From Selaginella moellendorffii (taxonomy: Eukaryota > Streptophyta > Lycopodiopsida > Selaginellales > Selaginellaceae), in NCBI RefSeq assembly GCF_000143415.4, contig NW_003314296.1:1622302-1686301 (forward strand): a stretch of 64,000 bases of DNA. The letters run 5' to 3'. This document shows, one piece after another, positions 46,953 to 56,996 of this stretch. How positions within the stretch are numbered: position 1 is the first letter of the stretch; every line of letters begins with the position of its first letter. The notes under the pieces are model-generated. The model had not been told where the DNA came from, ran no database searches, and was given only the letters and a program-made list of their open reading frames with translations. The position numbers and the translations under genes are program-made.

Positions 46953-47640
46953 TCAAATGGCTATGGCCCCCAAATGCGAAACGTGCAATCTCTCCCGGTG
47001 GAGAGCTCGATAGAACTCCACCACCTGGACGACATTGGTAAACTCTTGAATTGGAACCACCTCCCCGTAAGTTTGGAAGCTGCCAGATCGTATAGAGTCA
47101 CTGAGAAGGAAGAAAGAAACCAGGGAGGAAAAGAGAAAGAGGACACTACCATTTGATGGTATTGTCACTGCTTGCAATCGCGATGATGTAGCCACTTGTC
47201 CATCGCACATTTATTTGCCAGATGAGGCCCAACGACGATGGCGGTGTACTCTGGCAACTTTGCAAATGTCCCAGTTCCTTACGATCCCATTTGCATCGAC
47301 AGACACCACCGTCTCTCCCTGGAAGTTTCAAGACAAAGAGGTTCAAGAATCATCTGGGCTTATAGCTTTTCTGTGCAGGAAGTGAGCTTATAACTGTTAC
47401 CTTTGGGTCGAAAGCTGCATGGTTGCAAGAGCTTTGGTGGCCATAAAACGTTTGGATGTAGAGTGAGGAGCACACGTCCCACAAGCTGATGGTTTTGTCA
47501 ATCATGCAAAGAATACTGTTGTAAGGCTGCCAAATACAGCCATTTAGTCTAAGTGACTTCTGATACACTTCATGCTGACCAAGCCAAAGAGAAGCAAAGG
47601 AAAAGTCAAGAGTCAGTCTAGCTTTGCACAATCTGGATGG
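46953..47640 (-). pseudogene. PF20 3' end, copy 2 (exons 11-13 remnants)
   Basis: Readable blocks are [14 protein letters not shown] and [18 protein letters not shown] (exon 11), [13 protein letters not shown] in the shifted frame (exon 12), and the stop-proximal exon 13 sequence near 46,953-47,090. Several codons of exon 11 are missing (the '[14 protein letters not shown]' region is shortened) and small indels break exons 12 and 13. It lies directly upstream of gene U copy 2, the same order as the intact pair. Confidence 0.75.
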
Positions 47641-47649
47641 AAAGAGAGT

Positions 47650-49300
47650 CTGAGATGAATGTGGTGTACTGTAGTTTCACACATAAACTATAAGAATATT
47701 CTAAAAATCTTATATAGCCTTAGTAAAGTTCCTAGGGTTAAATCCCTAGCATGTTTGTTTGGGGATGGCAAAAGAGTAAGATATAGATCCTGATGTGGAG
47801 TTTGTGATGATGTAATGAGGAGGAAGAAGTATTATTGCCTGATAAAGATGCTAAATTGCTAAGGTTTAAAGTGACATTAAGAAAGTTAAGAATTCCATCA
47901 ATTTCATTAAGAATTTTTTTTTTGCATAGACCCTAAAAAGTTGAATCAATATTATATTTGATTATATTGGTACATCACACATGCCAATGATTATGGTATC
48001 ATGGAATGAAAGTTGTTATTAAATATTTATGATACCTAGGAGGTTGATTGTTAGTCCCACAACCCTTATATGAGGACAAGGTAACTTTTTTTAATTACAA
48101 AGGTTTACAATTTATACTTTTTCGTGGTGGAAGAACTACATTAAAGTGCTTTCATGTTTTGTTTGTCAAAAAGTTTTAAGAAGTTCATAAGATCCATCAA
48201 AACTAATTTGAGCCAACTTCTTAGAGTGATTTGACAAATTTTTTTCATATGCTTTGTCCATCAAGAAGTTTAAAGAGGTTAATCTTATAAACTAGTTTGA
48301 GCTTAATGAATTTTTCACAATATTAACTATCACTAAAAATCAATATAAACTCTTGAATTTGGATTTTTCAACCCAATAATATTAAAACCTAAGGATGCTT
48401 AACCCTAAGTATTTTAACTATGTAAAAAAGTGCACTCTTATTTATAGGCCTTTTTTCTATATATTTAATTTTTTACATATTGTCTTTCAAATCATTCTCT
48501 TTAATTGTACAATTAAATCTTTTTGCTAAAACCACTAGTCAACTTGGTCAAATTTGGTCAATATAATGGTCAATAGTGTAGTCCACGTAATGACTAGTCA
48601 ACCAATATGTTATATTTGGGGAAGAAACAATTGCTATTGCATCTAAACTTACAAAATATAAATAATAATAAAGTTAAAAAAAATTGTTTAGACGAATAGG
48701 AGAAAGACAGAGTAGAGGGCAATTGTTTTTATTGCCACAAAACTTAACATCAAGGCAAAAATTATCTTCTCTGAGGAAGTGTTCATCTAAATAACTTCTT
48801 CTTTACTCAATATCATAATTTGCAATACCTTGTAAAGGGATTAAAGAATTGTAATATAAATATGGTGGAATCTATTGTGGATACAACCCATGATGAAGGT
48901 TTAATAACCAAAGTCTTAATTTTGTATCAACTTTGTAAAGCCTAATGATTCCATATGCAATCATTAGTATTTTTTTTTATCTATGTGTTACATAAAACCT
49001 TTTAAATTGGTCTACTTGAAATAAAAAGTTATATACCATAACTGTTACTATAAAGGAATAGCAATATTTTTTATATAGATCAAACTTCCATATGGATTTA
49101 GACATCATTCTCTTTAATATTTCAATGTTTTTGTAGGAAATATCTATTAAAATCTGATGCAAGCATAAAGGTGACAATAAAATGGGAATTTATTAATTTC
49201 AACTCTTTTATCACTAATGGTTGCATAAAGTTTTGTTAAGGGATGCTGCAATAGATTTGAATAGAATCCTAGTAAAAAAGGGGCATATGGTAATTTATTA
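47650..49300. other. AT-rich intergenic DNA
   Basis: About 1.6 kb with no supported gene. The right part grades into the decayed gypsy element. Confidence 0.6.
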
Positions 49301-49865
49301 TGTTGATTAACTTATCAAATAAATTTTGATTGAGTGTTATGATGTACCAAGTGTTAAGCATCCAAGGTATTTCTTTTGGCCTGAGATGAATTTAGATGTT
49401 GAGAAGTAATTATGTGATTATTTGATTTACCAGGCAGTCAAAATTAGTCATCAAAAGTTTACTAACCTCTATTATCCTTTATGTGTACCCAAGATAAGTG
49501 GGATAATATCTCAATGGACTTTATCATTGATTTGCTTTAGACTTTTTGAAAAAATTATGCTATTTGGGTTGTTGTAGATCATTTGACAAAAATGGCTCAC
49601 TTTTTTCTAGTGAAAACAATAATTAAAACTTCTAAACTTATCTAAATATTTATAAACTTATTATTCAATTTCTATGGTTTGCCAAGTGATATTGTAAGTG
49701 ATCAAGATCACAAGTTCACATCCAAATTTTAGCAAATGGTATTTGATAAAAATATGAACATGAGTAGTGGTGAACATCCACAATCAAATAGGTAGACAAA
49801 GAGCATGAATCAATTGTTGGAAGATATATTAAGGTTTTTTATAAGAAACTTAACTTAATAAATAT
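49300..49865 (+). pseudogene. Decayed Ty3/gypsy integrase, 5' part
   Basis: Across stops and frameshifts the plus strand reads the integrase order: a zinc-binding-region remnant with HPRYF.WPEMN, then SMDFIID, IWVVVDHLTKMAHF, FYGLPSDIVSDQDHKF and finally LLEDILRFF. These correspond to the first and second catalytic-acid regions of the retroviral-type integrase core. In-frame stops are present throughout, so no protein is made. The reading breaks off at 49,865 where an A-type LTR begins, and resumes at 52,787. Confidence 0.8.
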
Positions 49866-50020
49866 TGTGAATGTGACTATAGGTATCAAAAGTTACATGT
49901 TAGCAAGTCCTTTCGAATATTCTTTTTATACTCTCACAATGGCAAAGGTTTGTATTGTTGATTCCCTTTATTAGTCCTTTTTGTTCAAGTGTTAATAAAT
50001 TGAGTTTAGCTTTTAGTTCT
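49866..50020 (+). repeat. Decayed family A LTR, 5' portion, inserted in the integrase
   Basis: TGAATGTGACTATAGGTATC AAAAGTTACATG... matches the first ~150 bp of LTR A (for example 24,250-24,400). The 3' remainder is at about 52,215-52,786. Confidence 0.7.
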
Positions 50021-51169
50021 CTTTTGCTCTATCTTATATTGACTCAAAAAGTGTCAGTCAAAACATACATTGTTTCCCAGACTTAGCTTTTTTATTAGTG
50101 GGTTTGTCCTTTTTTGTTTGACTCCCCCATGTACTTGTTCACTAGCCACTAGATCTACCTTTCCAAAACCCTAAAGACTTATTCTTAGAGAAACATTTCC
50201 TAAATTTTCTTTTGCCATATGTTCTCCTTGGTTTGGCTTCTTTGCTAAATATGAACTTTGATTTTGTTGTGTTCCCCTTTCATAGATTATCATTCAAATA
50301 CATGTTAATAGCTATATCCAATGTTTCCTTGTAGTTGGTTGGGTTCCAATGCATCACCTCGCCTCGAGCCCAAGTTTGTAAGCTTGCTATGAAAGGAATG
50401 CATCCATGTCCATGACAAGGATCCTCTTCGTCATGAATACATTCACATACTTTTGAATGGTTTTTATTTGCTTAAGCCTACTCAATTCATCCCTTAGATG
50501 AAGAGTAGGATTCAAAGGAACATAAATTGCACAGATCCTCACCTTCGTCATTTCCCAAGAGGCCATCAGTCCTTCATTGGCCTCTGTTGTTCTCCACCAA
50601 AACTTAGCATTATCTGCCAAGTATGGTTTTACACATAGGACCTTCTCTGAGCTCAGTAACTACAACGCTTGAAAATAATCTTCTATATCGTAAAACTAAT
50701 CCTCCACCACTTTATAGTTATTCATTCCCTTAAAGATTGGTGGGGGCTTTGGTTTATACTTGGGAACTGAATGAAGGACTAATTCCACTTTGATTTGTTC
50801 AACCTTGTTCAATTTTGCCTCTGTCCCCACCAAAAGGTTCATGCCTTCTGCTCTATTAGCATCTGTAGTTTTTTATCTTTTCTTCTGCTTCTCGTCATGC
50901 TTTAGCTTGCATATGAATATTTTAATAGGGCATTGGTCTGTGCTAATTGTCCTTCTAAAACATCCAATCAAGCCTTGAACGATCGAACCTCACTATCGGA
51001 CTCTTGTTTGAAAATTTCCTCACTTGAGTCTTTTTCGTGTAAGGATTCCTCATCCATAGCTTCTTGTTTGATCGAAGGCTCTAGCTCTGGAGGAGATTTC
51101 ATCTTCGCCTTTACTCTCAATAATCCACCTTTATTCTTTGTTAGAACTGAAGAAAAAGCTTTAATACCA
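50021..51169 (-). mobile_element. Truncated family B-type Ty3/gypsy element with a gag remnant
   Basis: On the minus strand, an LTR B-like end (51,170) is followed by a primer-site-like TTTGGTATTAAAGC and, 400-800 bp on, by a gag-like segment at 50,387-50,620: KFWWRTTEANEG, SWEMTKVRI, LRDELSRLKQIKTIQKYVNVF. This is the W-x-x-x...F...L-x-QxxSVxxYxxxF pattern of plant gypsy capsid proteins. It is broken by stops up- and downstream. It suggests family B belongs to an autonomous gypsy lineage. Confidence 0.65.
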
Positions 51170-52210
51170 AATTGTAAGTCATAAGTTTTTCCTTTCCAAT
51201 TTGTTAGTTTACCTCATCTATTCGACCACTATTGCCTTGGCCTTAATGAAGTTCCCTTGCTATGGTTCCCACTTATTGTACCAACTCCTGCTTGATCCTA
51301 TTTAGTTTCAACTACTCACTACATGAGCATTAGAGTGTTAACTATCCATCCATAGATTCCCAATTTCTTTTCCAATCCCCCTTCCCAGATTAAATTGGAC
51401 TTAAAATTTGGCTATAATCCCCGCAAATATAAATAGCCAAACACACCAAACCTCCAAGTTTCTAACATCTCATAGTACAATAAGACTTAATCATAGGACC
51501 CTTTAAATCCCAAGCCTTGAGTGCATCACTTGCTTTAGGGCCCTAAGGGGCACTATGGCTTAACAGCCTAGTATGGGTACCCCTACTCCCCCATTTTCAT
51601 CCCAAAGGGAAGGCCTAAGCCCCTAAGAAGGAGTGAGGATTAATGAGCCACTAGGCATTTAAGTGGGGCACCACTCCACATGAACTAGGAGCACCACAAT
51701 TGGTTTCCTTTCCAGAAGTGGGAGTTGTTCTTAAGCACTTCCTTGGGTGGCCCTTCCGACACCACCTGAAACGATGCTCACTACCACCTAAAACCCCTAA
51801 GCTCCAATTTCAACTCAAGTCAGTTTGCAAGCACCATTAAAGGATTCCTTCAAAACTAATTTCTAAACCTCATTATGCCTCCTATACTTTTGGAACCCCT
51901 TACAGCCCCCCTCCCCCCCACCCCCCCCTTCCCCCTTGTGGGACAATTGCTTTAGGCTTTCACCCCACGACCTATATTACTTTTCGGGCTCAGTTTTGGA
52001 CTCAATCTCATACTCGATCTTGGACTCGATCTCAAACCCAACCTCGGATTCGGTTTCGGACTCAATCTTGGACCCAATCTTGGATCTCGGACTTGGAATC
52101 AGTTTCAAACTCGATCTCAGACTTAATCTCAAACTCGGTCTCTAACTCAGTCTTGGACTTAGTCTCGAACTCAATCTCAGATTCAGTCTCATCCGGTGAA
52201 TTCTTTATCA
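51170..52210 (-). repeat. Decayed family B LTR with degraded minisatellite
   Basis: It begins TGTAAGTCATAAGTTTTTCC next to a primer-site-like sequence and contains CTATACTTTTGGAACCCC, a poly-C tract (51,906-51,935), TTAGGCTTTCACCCC and a weakened TCGGACTCGATCTCAAAC-type array (51,985-52,190). The order matches LTR B1/B2. Confidence 0.65.
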
Positions 52211-52214
52211 TGGT

Positions 52215-52786
52215 TTTAAGAATCCTTTAGTCTATGACACCTCAGGGAGCTAGTTCCTTACATTAGGGTGAAAGCCCAAAACATGTATTCCTCTAAGGGT
52301 TGGGGGAGGGGCTCCAAATGTATAATAGGGATAGTGGGTAAATTGAGCATTGTTAACCAACATAAAATATAGTTTAACTTCTCATTTATATGCTTTCTTT
52401 ATTCTACAAACTTTATACTATGCTAACTGGTGGAATACTTATATCCTTGTCCAAAATAGTGCCAAACTTCATTTAACTTTGTTTTGTGTAGTGCTTCTAG
52501 CATTTACATATTGGATGCTTTAGAATTGTTCTTATATCATTGTATGTCCTTGTGATTTTGCTTTTTAGGCTATCCATTTAAGAGTCACTTTGTGCTTTAG
52601 TTCATTTGCTCTTTCACTATATACTCAAGAATTTGGCTCTATCCCTTTGTTCAATGGCTCAAAGCTTTGAAATTTAAATTTCATTCCATTGCCCTTAATC
52701 TATATGTCTAAGGGTTAAGGTTCCACTCTATAGTTACCCCATAGTAAATCATTATAAGATAAAGTGTAAAAACTATATATATAATG
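52215..52786 (+). repeat. Decayed family A LTR, 3' portion
   Basis: GGGTGAAAGCCCAAAACATG, CCAAATGTATAATAGGGATA and the terminal palindrome remnant CCATAGTAAATCATTATAAG match the A LTRs in order. After it the integrase reading resumes. Confidence 0.7.
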
Positions 52787-53430
52787 CGGGAAAAAAACTT
52801 GCCTTTACTCCAATTTGCTCACAATAGTATTCATCAATTGACTATTAACATCTCTCTATTCATGGTGATATATGGATATGATCTTAGGTCTCCTATAAAT
52901 TTGAGTTTATCTTTGGTTCGAGTGCCCATGTTTGTGATTTCATAAAGGATATGCAAAACAAGTTTGAGTTAGTAAAGTTGAATATGAGACAAACTCAAAA
53001 AAGAGATAAAAGATTTATTGATGAGCATCATCGTCATCAAGAGTACAAAGTTGATAATAAAAGTTTTCCTAAAATTGTTGGATGTACAACAATCTCTAAA
53101 AAGAAGTGGCAATGCTAAGTTGTTTCCATAGTATTATAGGCCTTGGACAATTTGGTAGCGTGTGGGAGATTTTGCTTACATTTTAGATTTGCCAGCTAAT
53201 TTAAAGATTCATTCAACATTCTATGTGAATAAGCTTAAAAAGTGTTTGCACACTAGTGGTATTGTGGATCATTCCATCATCCTAAAGATTGGTGAAGACA
53301 AGCTATAAGACAAATTGAGAATTATTAGTTTAGTGGAATGGCTATTCCATAGATGAAGTTACATGGGGAAAAATGCATGACATGAATAAAGTGTTTTCAA
53401 GTTTTGGATATGACTTGGATAACATTTAAG
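52787..53430 (+). pseudogene. Decayed Ty3/gypsy integrase, 3' part
   Basis: Resumes the integrase with LPLLQFAHNSIHQLT and the following MVIYGYDL segment, then a C-terminal region near 53,160-53,390 with a VEWLFHR remnant like the 'VxWxxxxxxEATWE' chromodomain-side motif. Many stops. With 49,300-49,865 it is one ancient element. Confidence 0.7.
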
Positions 53431-54670
53431 AGGAATTGAGTTTTATAGCTATATTATTATATGATTTAAATTGTTTGCTCTATTTTCATTCCCTTGTTTT
53501 TATGACCATATTGTGTAAGAAAACTGTATTACTTGTTTTTTTTAGCCATTTATTGCAATATTGGTGTTATTGTTTGTATATATTTTCTCCATAGCTGTAT
53601 TGCTTGGACTCCCTTAATGTGAGGCTAATTTAACTTCTCGAATCTATAGCTAGTTCAAAAAATGACATGAACCATAAAAATATTTTAAAAATACTGAAAT
53701 GCCTTAGGTATTTTAAAGCACCAGTATTTCAACCACAAAACTATTTTCTGACCCCTATTTGTGACATTAATGCTTTGCCAGAAGGACTTCTTCAGATTCC
53801 CTAGGCTCCCAGAGAAGTCCTGAGCCCTAAGAGGCCGAGCCTTGATGAACGGCTTCTAACATTTCCTCTTCTTGTTCTCTGTGTCTTCCATGGCAACTCA
53901 GCTATTTGTTGTGCCAGAAGGGCATTCTCGTCTCTCAAGTCCTTGGATTTCTAGAGTTCAGCTTCCAACCTGAGAATCTTCTCCTCTTGCAAAAGGATCT
54001 TGCTTATCTGGCAATCCAGAGTGGCCCGTGCCACGTTCATAGCCTCCTCCACCCTCTGTATCTCTTTCATAGCCATTTCCTTTACAAATTCCTTTTTTCC
54101 TCGGTGATCTTCAAACTTTCAGTAGGACATAGCTTCACAAAGCATCTTCACCTCTTTTGATGAGCAGGCCCATTTCTAACTCACAAATCTGGCCTCCTTC
54201 TCTAAAGCCTTGAAGACTGTCTCTAAACGCTCCTAGTCTGCTTCCACCATGTTCTAAACATCCACCAAACAGGTCACTCCTCTTGGTATCCCCATGCTGC
54301 TAGCATGTTTTGCTGAAGATCCTCTTGGATGGAGGCCATGATGATGCACTGAACCTTGGATCTTGCAAGAGCAGCCCCAGTCGCTTCACCAGATTCCCTC
54401 AAAAGCAAGTCTAGGAGCTCTGTCCAGTCGAGATTCCCACCTGCTTCTTGATCTCCTGTGCTACATGAGTGGGAGTTTGGCATAACCATACGTTATGCCT
54501 CCATCTCCCTCCCAAATGCATTCTGGAAGGAAAGCTGCTATCGCATCCCCACTTCATACTGGTCTTCGAGCAAAGCTTTTCTATTAATTTTCAATTTTTC
54601 TAGCAACTCTTCTCTCTATTAGTTTTCCTCCTTCCAAGTTGAAGACTTACTGTATTGTATTGGTTTTTGC
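53431..54670 (-). pseudogene. Decayed coiled-coil coding remnant, unidentified
   Basis: On the minus strand the segment at about 53,880-54,110 reads IQRVEEAMNVARATL and ILLQEEKILRLEAEL...SKDLRDENALLAQQIAEL, a heptad-rich coiled coil. Further upstream an open frame at 54,274-54,489 (DWTELLDLLLRESGEATGAA, QCIIMASIQEDLQQNML) adds helical sequence. Stops and frame changes separate the pieces. It could be the 5' ORF of another retroelement or a dead host gene; I cannot tell. Confidence 0.35.
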
Positions 54671-55700
54671 AGTGTTATTCTTCATCCAAAGAAGCCAGTT
54701 GCAGTGACAGCCTCAGATGATTCGACCTGGCAAATGTGGGGTCTTCTCACTGGTGATCTGATCATGACCGGAGATGGACGCAAGAGTAGGGTGGCAGGTA
54801 TCGATTTTCATCCAAAGTTGTGCCAAACTTTCTTCTTACTTCTCTAGAATCAAGCCTCAAATCTAGCCCTCTTCTCTTTGCAGTGGGATGCAAATGTCTT
54901 CATCGTCTGGAGACTGCACAATTAAAGTCTGGAGCTTTGAAAAGGCCTGCTGCATCCACACATTCTCGGATCACACACAGGTTCTCAAAATTCTCTCTCC
55001 CCCTTTTTTATTGTTCTTCACAAACTTTACGTGTGTACCATAACAGTGGTGAAGTTCTAGCCAGTGCTTCCATGGATCACACCGTACGCATCTGGGACCT
55101 CGTCAGGCATGCCAAGATTGAAAGTATCTTTCCATTCAGATTAGCCTGACTCGTGTTGTTTTTTATTTTCTAGACGGTAAATGGCTGCATTTGGCAGCCT
55201 TACAACAGTATTCTTGCATGGCTTCCAGCGACAAAACCGTCTGCTTGTGGGACGCGCGCTCCTCTCTCTGTGTCCAAACGTCTTACGGCCACCAAAGCTC
55301 TTGCAACCACGCAGCTTTCGACCCAAAGGTAACTCTTCCCAAGTTATAAGCTCTTTTCGATCGAGTAATCTCCCACATGATTCTTGAACCTCTTTGTCTT
55401 GAACCTTCCAGGGGAGGGACGGTGGTGTCTATAGATGCAAATGGGATCGTAAAGATCTTCACAAAGTTGCCGAGTACGCCACCATCGACGTTGAGCATCA
55501 AATGGGAGCGTCCTCTTTCTCTCCTCCCTGGTTGCTTTCTTCCTTCTCAGTGACTCTATACGATCTGGCAACTTCCAAAGAGGTGGATCCAATTCGAGAG
55601 TTTCAAGGGCACACGGATGCCATCCAGGCAGTGGTGTTAGATCGAGCTGGGAAGTACATGGCTTCCGCAGGGCATTTGGGGGCCATAGCCATTTGACTTT
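54671..55700 (+). pseudogene. PF20 3' half, inverted copy 3 (exons 8-13 remnants)
   Basis: The plus strand carries, in order, [20 protein letters not shown] (exon 8), the [19 protein letters not shown]-like exon 9, a shortened exon 10 ([21 protein letters not shown]), exon 11 starting inside [13 protein letters not shown] with a lost base, exon 12 with a deletion that removes the HPANK..AIASS segment, and exon 13 ending where the intact gene ends. Intron sequences are copied too, so this is a DNA-level duplication and not a retrocopy. Frame is broken in several exons. Confidence 0.8.
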
Positions 55701-55754
55701 TGTTGACTTTCGTGGACTAAAGGCATTCAAAAAGGGAATTGACTATATAGTTGA

Positions 55755-56024
55755 ATGGATGCGCCAAATAACGAACAGGAGTTTTGCACAGCTTCTGCTA
55801 TGGAAATTGGACAATCTCTGTCGTCAGTGGTGGGCGAGATGGGCGACAAGACGATAAGAGTGGAGGGGTGGGACTATTTCCTGCAGGGGATGGAGGTGGA
55901 TGATCGGTTCATTGCATTTGTTGTGACGAGGGGCGATGTGGAAAGAATAGAGATGAATTGCAATAAAGTTTCAAGCTTTAGAGATCATGGGTTGAAGTTT
56001 TCAAAACTTTGGATGAGGACTTAA
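55755..56024 (+). pseudogene. Gene U, copy 3, truncated
   Basis: ATG at 55,755 opens 89 codons: MDAPNNEQEF, MGDKTIRVEGWDYFLQGMEV, RFIAFVVTRGDVERIEMNC, SSFRDHGLKF. Compared with the intact copy it lacks the LDDLSPEIYSMVVSRI block, and a small deletion near 55,990 shifts the frame so the conserved C terminus is lost. It follows the inverted PF20 copy at the same spacing and orientation as the intact pair. Confidence 0.65.
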
Positions 56025-56040
56025 TGGAGACCAAGATCAG

Positions 56041-56433
56041 CTTAATTATGGATTATTTTGAAATCTTAAATCTGAAAAAAGTCTAATTATGTATAATTTT
56101 CCTTTTTTTAATTATAGATTATGGCGATGCCAAGAGTGATGGTGGTGATCTCCCCAGCAAAAGAAGAAATTATCTAGTTTTGGAGCCTCAATCTTTCTTT
56201 GCTTGTATTTTTCATGGATCTAAAACTGTTTCCATTGCCAAGGACTTGGGTCTACCGAGCCAGCCCTCTTTCAGTCCCTCAAGCCGTCTTGGGCAATCAC
56301 TGTCAAAACATTTGGGGCAAATGCACAATAAAAAAATTGATTAACATTTTAAAACCTTTACTCATAAAAATTATTTAATCTAAATCTAACTTGTCAAATC
56401 TTAAATCACCTTTTAAATAACCTTTGAGATTAC
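56041..56433. other. Spacer at the centre of the inverted duplication
   Basis: About 390 bp between the two facing U copies. AT-rich, with no gene seen. Confidence 0.5.
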
Positions 56434-56895
56434 TCAAAGGTTACAAGAGATCATTCCTTGAGCATGGCGGACAAATGGGAATGTTTTTGGCTTCCCATTT
56501 GTGCTTTCAAAAAGCTCTGTGTAGTCCATGATCAAGTGATTTTTTGACACACCCCAAACTTTGATCTGGCTCTCAATGAAATCATCATCCAAGGTCTTGA
56601 AATCTTCTACCCTTCGACCTCCGTGATCTTTAAAGCTCGACACTGTAGCGCAATTCATCTCTATCCTTTCCACATCGCCCCTCGCCACAACAAACGCAAT
56701 GAACTGATCCTCCACCTCCGTCCCCTGGAGAAAATAGTGCCACCCATCTACTCTCATCGTCTTGTCGCCCATTTTTTCAGCATCATAATCTCCTATCCTT
56801 GAGACGACCATGGAGTATATCTCAGGCGAGAGATCGTCTAAGAATGAGTTATCCATCTCGAAAGCTGCCGAAAACCCTTGCTTGTTGTTTGGCAT
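56434..56895 (-). CDS. Gene U: small conserved protein of unknown function downstream of PF20
   Basis: Single exon; ATG at 56,895 gives 153 residues starting MPNNKQGFSAAFEMDNSFLD. I do not recognise the family. Visible features: a possible short helix pair FLDDLSPEIYSMVVSRIGDY, faintly like the first helices of an F-box but too short to call; a beta-rich centre KTMRVDGWHYFLQGTEV..QFIAFVVARGDVERIEM; and VFKTLDDD-type acidic and basic C-terminal segments. No signal peptide or membrane helix. Four copies in the window, with substitutions mostly preserving the centre, support a real coding history. It ends the same-strand pair PF20-U with a gap of only 101 bp, so it might be expressed as part of, or just after, the PF20 transcript. 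Confidence 0.5.
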   Translation of the reverse strand: MPNNKQGFSAAFEMDNSFLDDLSPEIYSMVVSRIGDYDAEKMGDKTMRVDGWHYFLQGTEVEDQFIAFVVARGDVERIEMNCATVSSFKDHGGRRVEDFKTLDDDFIESQIKVWGVSKNHLIMDYTELFESTNGKPKTFPFVRHAQGMISCNL

Positions 56896-56996
56896 GGAGG
56901 AAGTCGTTCTTGCCAACCTTTCTTTTTAGGACATTCATTCAACTATATAGTCAATTCCCTTTTTGAAAGCCAACTAGTAAAGTCAGCAAAAGTCCA

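Noticed and set aside
54671-55700. Processed retrocopy of PF20
   Set aside because: Intron sequences are present between exons 8-13, so it is a genomic duplication.
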